A stretch of 55,049 nt of DNA from an uncultured Lachnospiraceae bacterium (GTDB lineage: Bacteria > Bacillota > Clostridia > Lachnospirales > Lachnospiraceae), in assembly GCA_910577105.1 (NCBI GenBank), contig CAJTMB010000022.1, positions 1 to 55,049 on the forward strand, written 5' to 3'. Within the stretch, counting starts at the first letter, position 1. Each line of letters opens with the position of its first letter. Positions 47,580 through 55,049 of this stretch are shown piece after piece. Both the position numbers and the translations under genes were made by a program. A model generated the notes under the pieces. It did not search any database and was not told where the DNA came from. It worked only from the letters and a program-made list of their open reading frames with translations.

Positions 47580-49280
47580 ATGTATGAGGAACTGATTGAG
47601 CGGTTAAAACCATGTCCCAAACTGAATCTGACATGGTACCAAAATGAAGATTTGTATTCAGAGGGAGCGGTGGAGGATACGATAATCAAGCTTATTTCCG
47701 AAAATGAGCCGGAGGAATATGTGCAGGCGATAGCGGACAATTTCTGCTGGTCGGTATACTATCACCTGACGCATACAAGAAAAAACCTTCTGAACTGGTA
47801 TCCGTTTTCGCCGGAGGCTTCCGTACTGGAAATCGGATGCGGAATGGGGGCTGTGACAGGTACGCTTTGTGATAAGTGCGGGGAGGTTGTGGCGGTGGAA
47901 CTTTCCTACAGAAGGGCGGTAGGCACTCTTTTGCGGTGCAGGGAAAAAGAAAACCTGGAGATTATTGTAGGAAATTTAAACGACATAGCATTTGAAAAGA
48001 AATTTGACTATATCACCCTGATAGGGGTATTGGAATATCAGGGAAGCTATACCAACACAGAAAATCCGTATCTGGATTTTCTCAAAAAAGTAAAATCCCT
48101 GTTAAAGCCAAACGGCAGGCTGTTAATCGCCATTGAAAACCAGTATGGACTGAAATACTGGTGCGGTGCGAGGGAGGACCATACCGGACTGCCCTTTGAG
48201 GGGATGAACCAGTACACCATTTCCCCCAAGAAAGTAAGGACTTTTTCACATGACGGGCTGCAAAAGCTGATTGCGGAGAGTGGTTTTTCCCAAACATTTT
48301 TCTATTATCCGATGCCCGATTATAAATTGCCCTCCGTTGTCTACTCCGAAGCGTGCCTGCCCCAAAACGGTAATATGTTTAATATGCAGTATTATTATGT
48401 GCCGGATAACAGCACGCTTGTGGCACAGGAAAAGGCCATATACGGGGATATTATCGATAATGGGGTTTTTGGCTTTTTTGCCAATTCTTTTATGGTGGAA
48501 TGCGCAGACGGTGAAAGCGTGGGAGAAGTTACCTTTGCGGGCATGAGCAGCAGGCGGGTTCCGGAATATCAGGTAGGCACAAAATTTACAAAGACAGGGC
48601 AGGTAGTGAAGTTTGCTCTTGTAGGAGAAACCGGCAGAAAGCATCTGGAAGAAACCCGGGAAAATGAAAAGGCTTTAAGGCAGCGGGGGCTGCATGTATG
48701 GGAAAGCAGCTTGTGTGGTAAAGAACTTGTATCCGTCTTTTCCCAGACAGAAACGCTGGAAGAGGTTATGCTTAGCGCTTATCAGGAGGGTAACACGGCA
48801 AAGATATATGACCTGTGGAACCGGATTCAGGCGGAAATTCTGGCATCCTCGGAAGAAATATCCTGGGAGGAAAATATTTTATATACTTTTGGGCTGGATA
48901 TTGTGCCGGACAGAGAAAGATACGGTGCGATACTGAAAACGGGGTACCTGGACATGATTCCCCGCAATGCGTTCTGGGAAGGGAATGTCATTTACTGGTT
49001 TGACCAGGAATGGACGCTGGAAAATGTGCCTGCCAATTTTGTTTTATACAGGGCGTTGCTTCGTTTTTACTGTTCTTTTGAGGAGGCAAACAAGGTCCTG
49101 CCGTTGTCAGACCTTGCCCGCAGGTATGGGCTGGCAGCAGGGTGGAAAGATTACCAGCAGCTGGAGAGTCTTTTTTTCGGGGTTGTGGCGGACGCGGCAC
49201 ATATAGCGGAAGCGGATGCTTTCTGTGGCGACACCAGAAAGGCTTGTCTGGAAACCATAGCAAAGATAACTCAAAAATAG
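47580..49280 (+). CDS. SAM-dependent methyltransferase with long C-terminal domain
   Basis: 566 residues, GGAGG 9 nt before the ATG. Residues about 70-260 form a class I methyltransferase: VLEIGCGMGAVTGTLCDKCG, VVAVELSYRRA, YITLIGVLEYQGSY, LKPNGRLLIAIENQYG. The remaining 300 residues are a second domain; the segment NVIYWFDQEWTLENVPANFV looks like the Asp-Gln-Glu-Trp part of aminoglycoside-phosphotransferase-like kinases, but the kinase loops are not clear. It probably methylates a sugar or a sugar-linked amino acid of the glycan. It starts right after the GT2 remnant and is 13 nt before the next gene, so the two are one transcript. Confidence 0.83.
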   Translation: MYEELIERLKPCPKLNLTWYQNEDLYSEGAVEDTIIKLISENEPEEYVQAIADNFCWSVYYHLTHTRKNLLNWYPFSPEASVLEIGCGMGAVTGTLCDKCGEVVAVELSYRRAVGTLLRCREKENLEIIVGNLNDIAFEKKFDYITLIGVLEYQGSYTNTENPYLDFLKKVKSLLKPNGRLLIAIENQYGLKYWCGAREDHTGLPFEGMNQYTISPKKVRTFSHDGLQKLIAESGFSQTFFYYPMPDYKLPSVVYSEACLPQNGNMFNMQYYYVPDNSTLVAQEKAIYGDIIDNGVFGFFANSFMVECADGESVGEVTFAGMSSRRVPEYQVGTKFTKTGQVVKFALVGETGRKHLEETRENEKALRQRGLHVWESSLCGKELVSVFSQTETLEEVMLSAYQEGNTAKIYDLWNRIQAEILASSEEISWEENILYTFGLDIVPDRERYGAILKTGYLDMIPRNAFWEGNVIYWFDQEWTLENVPANFVLYRALLRFYCSFEEANKVLPLSDLARRYGLAAGWKDYQQLESLFFGVVADAAHIAEADAFCGDTRKACLETIAKITQK

Positions 49281-49293
49281 AGGAGAAGCCATT

Positions 49294-50340
49294 GTGGAAG
49301 AAATAAAAGAGAATACCGCCGGGGCACTGGAAAAGCTGGAAGCCGAAAATGCTGCCCTGCGTAAAGAAATAGAAGATATGCAAACCTCGTTTCAAGCGCT
49401 TTGCACGACATTGAACGAGGTGGTCAAGGTAGTATCCCGGATGAATGAAGAGGTCGCGGACAATACCCATAACAATGCTGTTTTATATAACCGGCTGTGT
49501 AATCTGCCTTATGAACTTCTGGATACAAGGTCCCGGGGCAGGTATGGGATACCGGATATTATGAGTCTGGAAGATACCATTGATGAGATTGTACTGCATA
49601 AAAAGTCCATAGCCAGGTTTGGTGACGGCGAATTTGGAATCATGTTTGGCGTATCCCGATGGCGGTTCCAGCGTGAGGATGAAAAACTTGCCAAACGGTT
49701 GAGGGAAGTGGTACAGTCGGATGAAGAAAATCTGTTGATTGGGCTGAATGATTTTTACGGAGACTTGTCCCACAGGACGGAAAACGATGCTGACGGCATA
49801 CGCTCTTACATAGTGAAAGCGCGCAGCCAGCACATGACGCTCCTTAAAAAAGACAGGCTGTATGCACATGCATGTATTTCCCGTACAGGGTCGTGGGAAA
49901 AAATTAAAAACCAGAAAAGAATCTGGGATGGAAAAGACTGTGTATTTATTGAAGGGGATAAGACCCGGATGGGTGTGGGAAACGATTTATTTGACAATGC
50001 CAAGTCCATCCAGAGGATTCTGTGTCCTTCGGAAAGCGCTTTTGATGTGTATGATGCCATTCTGGAAGAGGCATTAAAACTGCCGAAGGACAAGACGGTG
50101 TTAATCGCCCTTGGACCGACGGCAAGCATTCTGGCATATGATTTGGCAAAAGCAGGATATCATGCAATTGATATCGGACATGCGGATTTGGCTTATGAGT
50201 GGTTTTTGAGGAGCGGCAGTTCCCAAAAGGCTGCGGTACATCACAAATACAACAACGAGTATCCGGAAGGGTATGTTGTGGAAGACATTCATGATGAAGA
50301 ATATGAGGGACAGATTATAGCGGATTTGTCCGGGCGGTAA
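49294..50340 (+). CDS. GT-D family glycosyltransferase with coiled-coil N terminus
   Basis: 348 residues, GTG start at 49294 with GAGGAGAAG upstream. Residues 1-60 are a coiled coil (ALEKLEAENAALRKEIEDMQ). Residues about 95-345 are the GT-D domain (DUF1792/SP_1767 type): KSIARFGDGEFGI with Gly110-Phe114, LLIGLNDFYGDLSHR, DCVFIEGDKTRMGVGNDLFD, LGPTASILAYDLAKAGYHAI, DIGHADLAYEW. GT-D enzymes add glucose-type sugars to Ser/Thr-linked glycans in streptococci. It is a near-paralogue of the C-terminal half of 43292-45337. Confidence 0.9.
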   Translation: MEEIKENTAGALEKLEAENAALRKEIEDMQTSFQALCTTLNEVVKVVSRMNEEVADNTHNNAVLYNRLCNLPYELLDTRSRGRYGIPDIMSLEDTIDEIVLHKKSIARFGDGEFGIMFGVSRWRFQREDEKLAKRLREVVQSDEENLLIGLNDFYGDLSHRTENDADGIRSYIVKARSQHMTLLKKDRLYAHACISRTGSWEKIKNQKRIWDGKDCVFIEGDKTRMGVGNDLFDNAKSIQRILCPSESAFDVYDAILEEALKLPKDKTVLIALGPTASILAYDLAKAGYHAIDIGHADLAYEWFLRSGSSQKAAVHHKYNNEYPEGYVVEDIHDEEYEGQIIADLSGR

Positions 50341-50361
50341 CCGGCGGGGAAAACAGGATGA

Positions 50362-51066
50362 CTATTCCCGTTTTCCGATTTCCGAATAATGTTTTCCGAG
50401 AAACTTCTGATAGGTGTGCATAAACATCTGCCGGTACTGATTATAGTCTGTCAGGTTAAGAAGCCCCCCGTCGTCATGTATGCACCAAGGGTGGCGTTGG
50501 AAGGGGACAACGATTTTATGTCCGTTTAAGAGAAAGGTGAGTGACTGGCAGGCATCATAAAAATCCCAGCCCGTCAGGTTTTGGGAATCCCAGGGGTAGT
50601 CTTTGGATGTAACCATCATAAAACCGTCAACCTGGGCAGCAGGCCCGTAACCGTCGCCGGACAAGGAATACCGGTATTCGGATAAATCGGGATAAACGTC
50701 TTTATGTCTGTAGGGTGTGCCGAGCTTTTCTTCTGCGTGCCACATGATACCGTCGGCGGAAACGGAAGTATAGCCTGTCATGCCGATAAGACCGATGGAA
50801 GCATCGGACTCAAAAATGGAAAGCACGTCTGAGAGAAAGTATCTGTTTAGTATAAAAACGTCCTGATGCATATAAATCTTGTATTTGGCATCGGAAGCAG
50901 ACATGGCTTCATTGTAACCGAGGGTCATGGATTTGGCATCTGTGACCGTAAGCAATTCCGTGGTATAGCCATCGGGGATTATCAAATGTGAAATATAATG
51001 GATGGATTCCGATAAAAGAATCTCGTTATTGGTACATAAAATAAAGCAAAATTTATTTTCATTCAT
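50362..51066 (-). CDS. Glycosyltransferase, PF13712-like (GT2-type)
   Basis: 234 residues. Single-domain GT-A fold: FCFILCTNNEILLSESIHYI at the start, LGYNEAMSASDAKYKIYMHQ DV with the DV pair in the DxD place, IGLIGMTGYT, and PWCIHDDGG near the end. The MHQDVFILNRYFLSDVLSIF segment is typical of the small Glyco_tranf_2_5 group. It lies on the minus strand, 21 nt from the end of the GT-D gene, and its start overlaps the end of 51059-51622 by 8 nt, so the pair is translated together. Confidence 0.83.
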   Translation of the reverse strand: MNENKFCFILCTNNEILLSESIHYISHLIIPDGYTTELLTVTDAKSMTLGYNEAMSASDAKYKIYMHQDVFILNRYFLSDVLSIFESDASIGLIGMTGYTSVSADGIMWHAEEKLGTPYRHKDVYPDLSEYRYSLSGDGYGPAAQVDGFMMVTSKDYPWDSQNLTGWDFYDACQSLTFLLNGHKIVVPFQRHPWCIHDDGGLLNLTDYNQYRQMFMHTYQKFLGKHYSEIGKRE

Positions 51067-51622
51067 GGCGGTTTTCCTTTGCTGTCAATAAGAGAAACAT
51101 TTTTTTGTCATCGTCGTCCCAGTACGAAAAGCAGATTTCGGCAATTTTATCGTAAAGGACTTTGTCCGGGGTAATCAAATCTTCCTGGGTCATGACGTAT
51201 ACGGCAAATACGGACAATCTACTGGACAAAAGCCGGTTGGCCGCTTCTTCCATGGAATTGGGCGAGAGTCGAAAAAACAATCTGCGGAGGGCAAACAAGG
51301 AAGTGGTATACTTTTTTGTCAGGCTGTCTTTATCGGTGCAATGCAGAAAAAAGGGAGCTTTCTGATAGGCGAGTTCCAGACGGATGATGTGCAGTATCCG
51401 GAGAATGCATCGGGACTCGGCAATATATTCATAGGCAAGGGTGCCTTCTCCCTGTTCAATATAGGGGATAAGCGCCAACAGAGCCCTGTCGTCGTGTGCT
51501 GCCAGCGCTGCATCGATTGTTTGTGTGATATGGGACCAGGAAGCCTTAACAGCGTCTTTGTTTTTTTCCAATTCCGTAAAAAATGCATTTGTGGATGTAA
51601 TTAACTGAGAGGATGTGTCCAT
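51059..51622 (-). CDS. Helical protein of unknown function, partner of a glycosyltransferase
   Basis: 187 residues from ATG 51622 (GGGAGAAACC upstream); a longer open frame upstream runs over the divergent gene's start and is rejected. All helical, no motif recognised (for example FFTELEKNKDAVKASWSHIT, YEYIAESRCILRILHIIRLE). Its length, acidic/helical build and overlap with the downstream glycosyltransferase gene suggest a partner or acceptor-binding subunit. The promoter at 51665-51693 is strong. Confidence 0.72.
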   Translation of the reverse strand: MDTSSQLITSTNAFFTELEKNKDAVKASWSHITQTIDAALAAHDDRALLALIPYIEQGEGTLAYEYIAESRCILRILHIIRLELAYQKAPFFLHCTDKDSLTKKYTTSLFALRRLFFRLSPNSMEEAANRLLSSRLSVFAVYVMTQEDLITPDKVLYDKIAEICFSYWDDDDKKMFLLLTAKENRHE

Positions 51623-51664
51623 TGGTTTCTCCCGCAATGTGTTTTGTGTTTTCGATACAGGTTT

Positions 51665-51693
51665 AGTATAATTTTTTTGTTGGTTGAAGTCAA
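51665..51693 (-). promoter_or_regulatory. Sigma-A promoter of the 51059-51622/50362-51066 pair
   Basis: On the minus strand TTGACT (51688-51693), 17-bp spacer, TATACT (51665-51670), 42 bp upstream of the ATG. The same hexamer pair and spacing occur at 54951-54979. Confidence 0.8.
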
Positions 51694-51728
51694 ATAGTCT
51701 TTGAAAAACAGTGTAACGGAGGATGTTT

Positions 51729-53249
51729 ATGGCAGAGGAATTTTTGGAGGAAATATACAGGGAGGCGAATTTGTCATGCCGGTTAAAAAAGGCCGTGGAG
51801 TATGCCAGAATCCATGATGAGTTCCACATGATTGCAATCTGTAATGATATTTTCCAGCCGCTTTGTGAAGTATGCAAAGAGTATCTGCAGTTTGACAAAG
51901 AAAAAGGAATTGCATTATGGAATGCGATACAGACACTGGTTAAAATAGACAATGATTTGGTTATGCGGGGCGATATTATAGAAGAGAGAATACTGCCTTT
52001 ACTTAAAGAAAAGATAAAGTGCTGCGGTGGGGATATCAGCGTGGAAAATGAAGAAGGGGATTATCTGTTTGAAAGCAGCGCTTCCGGTTTTTTGACGCTC
52101 AAGGATTTGAAGCATAATAAATATATTCACAGTGCAGCTGACCCTATGTGGGAGGCGCAAAAACTGGCGGAATATATTTTTACCCCCGAAAAAAAGGAAT
52201 ATTGTGTCCGGGGGCTGGGACTTGGATATTTGCTTTACCAGCTATACGGTATTTCGAAAGGAACCATTCATATACATGTGTTTGAAAAGGATGCCAGGAT
52301 GGTGGATTATGCAAAACGTTATGGTGTACTGGACTGGATGCCTGAGGGTGTATACGACATCATTCTTTCGGAAAAGCCGGATTCTTTTTTGCAGTGCGCT
52401 GCAAAAAAAGATATGGGATATTATGTTTTCCTTCCGGAAATTTACAGGGAAGCTTCTGATGCAAGGCAGAAACTGGAGGATAAATATATGCAGTTTGCCA
52501 CACCCAAAAAGCTGCAAGTGGAAAGTGAACTGAACTATTGGGTGAACCGCAGAAATGTAGGCATGATGGTTTCGGAATTTAACCCTGAGTCCCTGAAAAA
52601 GGATTTTATTATTGTTGCTGCCGGCCCGTCTTTGGATGATACGCTGGAATTTTTGAAGGAAAACAGGGGCAGGAAAACAATAATTTGCGTGGGTACCGTG
52701 TTTCGCAAATTGCTGGAACATGGCATTGTGCCGGATATGGTAGCAGTCTTAGACCCTATGGAGAGGATTTATCAACAGATAGAAGGTCTGGAAGAGGAGA
52801 AAGTGCCGATGCTGGTTGCGGTGACGGCCTACTGGAAATATGCTGCGAACTATCAGGGGGAGAAATATCTGGTTCCCCTTGTGGGCGTTCATGAAGAAAA
52901 GGAAAATGAGGAGCCTTGGGCAATCGGAGGTACGGTGACGCATCTGGCAATTGAGGCAGCAATCAGGTTTGGGGCAAAAAAAATATATCTTGCGGGTGTG
53001 GACTTGTCTTATCCGAACGGGCTGTCCCATGCAAAGGGAACCATGGACAGAAGCGTGAAAAGCACGGAGAACATGCTTCCGGTAAAAGGCGTCGGGGATT
53101 CCACAGTGTACGCGGACAGCATTTTTATCGCTTACAGGAAGTGGATTGAGGACAGGATTGCGCTTACGCCGGGGATTACGTTTTATAATTTGTCACATGT
53201 CGGGGCAAAAATAGCGGGAACAAAAGAAGTCAGTTTTGCGGAAAGGTAA
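51729..53249 (+). CDS. maf: Motility-associated factor (Maf, DUF115) glycosyltransferase
   Basis: 506 residues from ATG 51729; GGAGG lies 9-13 nt upstream. Maf proteins attach nonulosonic acids or similar sugars to flagellin. The DUF115 core is at about 285-450: IIVAAGPSLDDTLEFLKENR (GPSL 299-302), TIICVGTVFRKLLEHGIVPD MVAVLDP, VPMLVAVTAYWKY, IAIEAAIRFG-type IEAAIRFGAKKIYLAGVDLS YPNG. The N-terminal 200 residues contain a helical region and a Rossmann-type ECCVRGLGLGYLLYQ-like stretch. This is the strongest link of the whole block to flagellin glycosylation. Confidence 0.93.
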   Translation: MAEEFLEEIYREANLSCRLKKAVEYARIHDEFHMIAICNDIFQPLCEVCKEYLQFDKEKGIALWNAIQTLVKIDNDLVMRGDIIEERILPLLKEKIKCCGGDISVENEEGDYLFESSASGFLTLKDLKHNKYIHSAADPMWEAQKLAEYIFTPEKKEYCVRGLGLGYLLYQLYGISKGTIHIHVFEKDARMVDYAKRYGVLDWMPEGVYDIILSEKPDSFLQCAAKKDMGYYVFLPEIYREASDARQKLEDKYMQFATPKKLQVESELNYWVNRRNVGMMVSEFNPESLKKDFIIVAAGPSLDDTLEFLKENRGRKTIICVGTVFRKLLEHGIVPDMVAVLDPMERIYQQIEGLEEEKVPMLVAVTAYWKYAANYQGEKYLVPLVGVHEEKENEEPWAIGGTVTHLAIEAAIRFGAKKIYLAGVDLSYPNGLSHAKGTMDRSVKSTENMLPVKGVGDSTVYADSIFIAYRKWIEDRIALTPGITFYNLSHVGAKIAGTKEVSFAER

Positions 53250-53260
53250 GGGAAAAACCG

Positions 53261-53758
53261 GTGAAGGTGATAATTGCGCAGACATTAACGGGGAAAGACA
53301 AAAAACTGGTCTGTATACTGAAAGAAAAACTGGAAAATAGCTTTAAAGAAGCAGAAGTGGAAATATGGGAGAACGGAAAGCAGGGAATGACTCTTGCGGA
53401 TGTGAAAAAAGCAGAACCGGATTTGTTTATCAATTTTAATTTATCCGGTTTTGAACAGGGTACGCTGATGGGAGGCGTTGCCTATAATCTGTTAAACTGC
53501 AAACAAATACATATCCTGTTGGAGGACAGCCTTCCCAATGAACATTTTCTGGAAAAACAGCTGAGTATCGCTATGTTTTTTTACTGTGTGAGCCCTGCCT
53601 GTTTCCGATATCTTTCCACCAATTATCCGGAAATTCCTTATTTAAACATAATAAAGGGATGGGATGACAAGAACACGGAGGACGCCGCGGATAAAAATGC
53701 AGGCCTTTTGTGTAATATTGTGGCGGAAACAGCCAAAATGTGCCATATTACCGGTTGA
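53261..53758 (+). CDS. Small protein of unknown function, paralogue of 34623-35144
   Basis: 165 residues, GTG start at 53261 after AGGTAAGGG, 11 nt after the maf stop, so probably co-transcribed with maf. The central LFINFNLSGFEQGTLMGGVA YNLLNCKQIHILLEDSLPNE block matches the protein beside flagellin (34623-35144) in order and spacing. Both proteins lie convergent to a CgeB-type glycosyltransferase gene. An alpha/beta pattern like half of a GT-B fold suggests a split-domain or partner of that transferase. No named family is recognised. Confidence 0.7.
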   Translation: MKVIIAQTLTGKDKKLVCILKEKLENSFKEAEVEIWENGKQGMTLADVKKAEPDLFINFNLSGFEQGTLMGGVAYNLLNCKQIHILLEDSLPNEHFLEKQLSIAMFFYCVSPACFRYLSTNYPEIPYLNIIKGWDDKNTEDAADKNAGLLCNIVAETAKMCHITG

Positions 53759-54902
53759 TTCCGGCGATATCAAACATTTCTCTGATTCTTTGCGGATAAG
53801 TGAAATGTTCTTTGACTTTCCGATACCCATTCAGCGCTATCTTATTGCGCAAGTCATCCTGCTTTAAGTAAAAAGCGGCTTTTGCGATGGCATCTTCCAT
53901 ACTGTCATAGAGAATCATATCTTTTTCATTTTCAAAATATTCCGCCAGTTCAGGCTGATAGTTGGACAACAATACGCCCTGTGCCCCCATAATGTCCAGT
54001 GCCCTGAGCGGGATGCCGGACTGGATGCATTTCAGGGTGGGACACAAATTCAATTTACTGTAGCGGAAAACCAGCGGCATTTCCTCTTCATATTTTACGG
54101 GGCCGCAGGCTTTTACATGGTTAAGTTCACAGGCTTTGGAGGAATAGAAACGGGTGTCAAACAATTCGCCGCACTGCTCCAGCAGGAAACATCTTTCCAG
54201 ATGGGTGATTTTCGTGGCAATGGCGTAGGACAGGCCGCGCCGGTTCAGGTTCAGGTCTGTCTGCCCTATTTTGGAAAAGGAACTGTTTATGGCGTTTAGC
54301 AAATCATCCGTAATCAAATCATCCAGAAGATAACAGCCGTAAATGCGAAGCTGTGCCTGCAGGATTCCCTCAATATACCCTTTGACATAGTCGTCTGCCG
54401 AGTAAAGAAGAGTTTCCAAAGGTGAATGATACAGGTTGCCTACAAAGGACACATCAGCGCGGTAGGTGAAGGCCGGGGACGGATGAGGGTTAAGTGCATC
54501 AAGCCTTTCGGTATTGACTGCCAGCGGCAGGTGAAATACCCTTGTATATCCGGCTGCCCGATACTGTAAGGCCTCGATTCTGTCAAACAGGAAAATATAA
54601 TTGGTTTCGTATGAAAAATAATCCTGCAGCCGTTCTTCCATGGGACTGTCATAGCACCAGGAAATGTATCTGATATGGTGTTTGTCACACAACTGTGCCA
54701 CCAGAGGGAAAAAGTTGACGCTCATTACAACATCATATGCCCCGTCTGTCAGGTGCATGGAAAAACGCTCACAGAAAAACTCATCCTGAAATTTATCCGG
54801 GAAATGGTAATAGACAGTCTTGCAGGCATGGCCTGCTTTTTTCAGATAATGGAGGAAATCATGATAAGTATAGCTTCCCATGTCGTAAAATAGGATTTTC
54901 AT
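53748..54902 (-). CDS. CgeB/DUF3880-type glycosyltransferase (copy 4)
   Basis: 384 residues. MKILFYDMGSYTYHDFLHYL, YISWCYDSPMEERLQDYFSY, YIFLFDRIEALQY, RVFHLPLAVNTERL in the N-terminal lobe and SKLNLCPTLKCIQSGIPLRA LDIMGAQGVLLSNYQPELAE in the C-terminal lobe. It is most like copy 1 (35139-36305): both share NFFPL/NFHPL, YDSP, PLAVNTERL and SGIPLR. It ends 11 nt inside the end of 53261-53758. It has a strong promoter at 54951-54979. Confidence 0.86.
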   Translation of the reverse strand: MKILFYDMGSYTYHDFLHYLKKAGHACKTVYYHFPDKFQDEFFCERFSMHLTDGAYDVVMSVNFFPLVAQLCDKHHIRYISWCYDSPMEERLQDYFSYETNYIFLFDRIEALQYRAAGYTRVFHLPLAVNTERLDALNPHPSPAFTYRADVSFVGNLYHSPLETLLYSADDYVKGYIEGILQAQLRIYGCYLLDDLITDDLLNAINSSFSKIGQTDLNLNRRGLSYAIATKITHLERCFLLEQCGELFDTRFYSSKACELNHVKACGPVKYEEEMPLVFRYSKLNLCPTLKCIQSGIPLRALDIMGAQGVLLSNYQPELAEYFENEKDMILYDSMEDAIAKAAFYLKQDDLRNKIALNGYRKVKEHFTYPQRIREMFDIAGINR

Positions 54903-54950
54903 GGCTTTGTCCGCTCCTGTCAGGGAATAAAAGGTATTGCTTACCAGACA

Positions 54951-54979
54951 AGTATAAGGTTTGAAAAAAGCGAAGTCAA
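54951..54979 (-). promoter_or_regulatory. Sigma-A promoter of CgeB-type copy 4
   Basis: On the minus strand TTGACT (54974-54979), 17-bp spacer, TATACT (54951-54956), 48 bp upstream of the ATG at 54902. Confidence 0.82.
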
Positions 54980-54990
54980 GCTAATATAAT
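54961..54990 (+). promoter_or_regulatory. Plus-strand promoter overlapping the copy 4 promoter
   Basis: TTGAAA (54961-54966), 18-bp spacer, TATAAT (54985-54990), reading out of the window to the right. It overlaps the minus-strand promoter face to face, so the two may compete. Confidence 0.6.
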
Positions 54991-55049
54991 ATTGAGATAG
55001 GGTAAACTTATTGTCGGAAAGTAATAGGCAGACTGCACCTGTGACCTGT

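Overview
This window looks like the chromosome of a motile, low-to-mid GC Gram-positive gut anaerobe of the Clostridia, most likely a Lachnospiraceae member (Roseburia/Eubacterium-like). That is an inference from gene content: strong AGGAGG ribosome-binding sites, a flgM-flgN-flgK-flgL-fliW-csrA-flaG-fliD-fliS block, sigma-D type flagellar promoters, a short D0/D1-type flagellin, and a Tn916-family element of the kind common in these bacteria. No rRNA, tRNA or CRISPR array was seen.

1-4.8 kb is the integrase end of an integrative conjugative element (ICE): the tail of an OmpR-type regulator, a small unknown gene, an XRE repressor with operator-like repeats, an Orf7-type sigma factor, an Orf8-type HTH protein, a 440-bp structured non-coding stretch, a small DNA-binding protein, a ribbon-helix-helix protein, a tyrosine integrase, and three TACGACAA repeats that look like integrase arm sites. 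Conserved chromosome resumes at a strong terminator (about 4.73 kb) and a chemoreceptor gene.

4.9-16.8 kb is the late flagellar block: chemoreceptor, anti-sigma factor FlgM, chaperone FlgN, two FlgK paralogues, FlgL, then the FliW-CsrA pair that controls flagellin translation, a heptad-repeat coiled-coil gene, FlaG, cap protein FliD and the chaperones FliS and FliT-like. Sigma-D promoters can be read upstream of flgM (its -35 lies inside the preceding terminator), flaG and the flagellin gene.

16.8-33.4 kb is one long co-directional operon of surface-glycan enzymes placed between the flagellar chaperones and the flagellin gene: LicD-type transferases, an IspD/TarI cytidylyltransferase, sugar dehydratase/epimerase, a KdsB-type CMP-transferase, a DRE-TIM aldolase fused to a Maf-like C-terminal domain, an SDR enzyme, an FkbM methyltransferase and a polysaccharide pyruvyl transferase. 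Several of these unrelated enzymes carry the same type of small Rossmann-like module. I infer a pathway that builds and CMP- or CDP-activates an unusual acidic or alditol sugar for flagellin decoration.

33.5-34.6 kb is the flagellin gene with a 5' leader of about 185 nt. The leader holds three perfect inverted repeats in interlocking order (a potential chain of pseudoknots) and a GGA-loop hairpin plus ribosome-binding site that fit a two-site CsrA target.

34.6-54.9 kb is a second glycosylation block of a different style: genes in alternating orientation, repeatedly meeting tail-to-tail with stop codons overlapping by 4-20 nt. It carries four CgeB/DUF3880-type glycosyltransferases, two GT-D enzymes, GT2/GT4 enzymes, methyltransferases, fused bifunctional enzymes, an SGNH hydrolase and a Maf (DUF115) flagellin glycosyltransferase. 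A two-gene cassette (short gene plus convergent CgeB-type gene) occurs at both ends of the block, and a 3' remnant of a GT2 gene shows past recombination.
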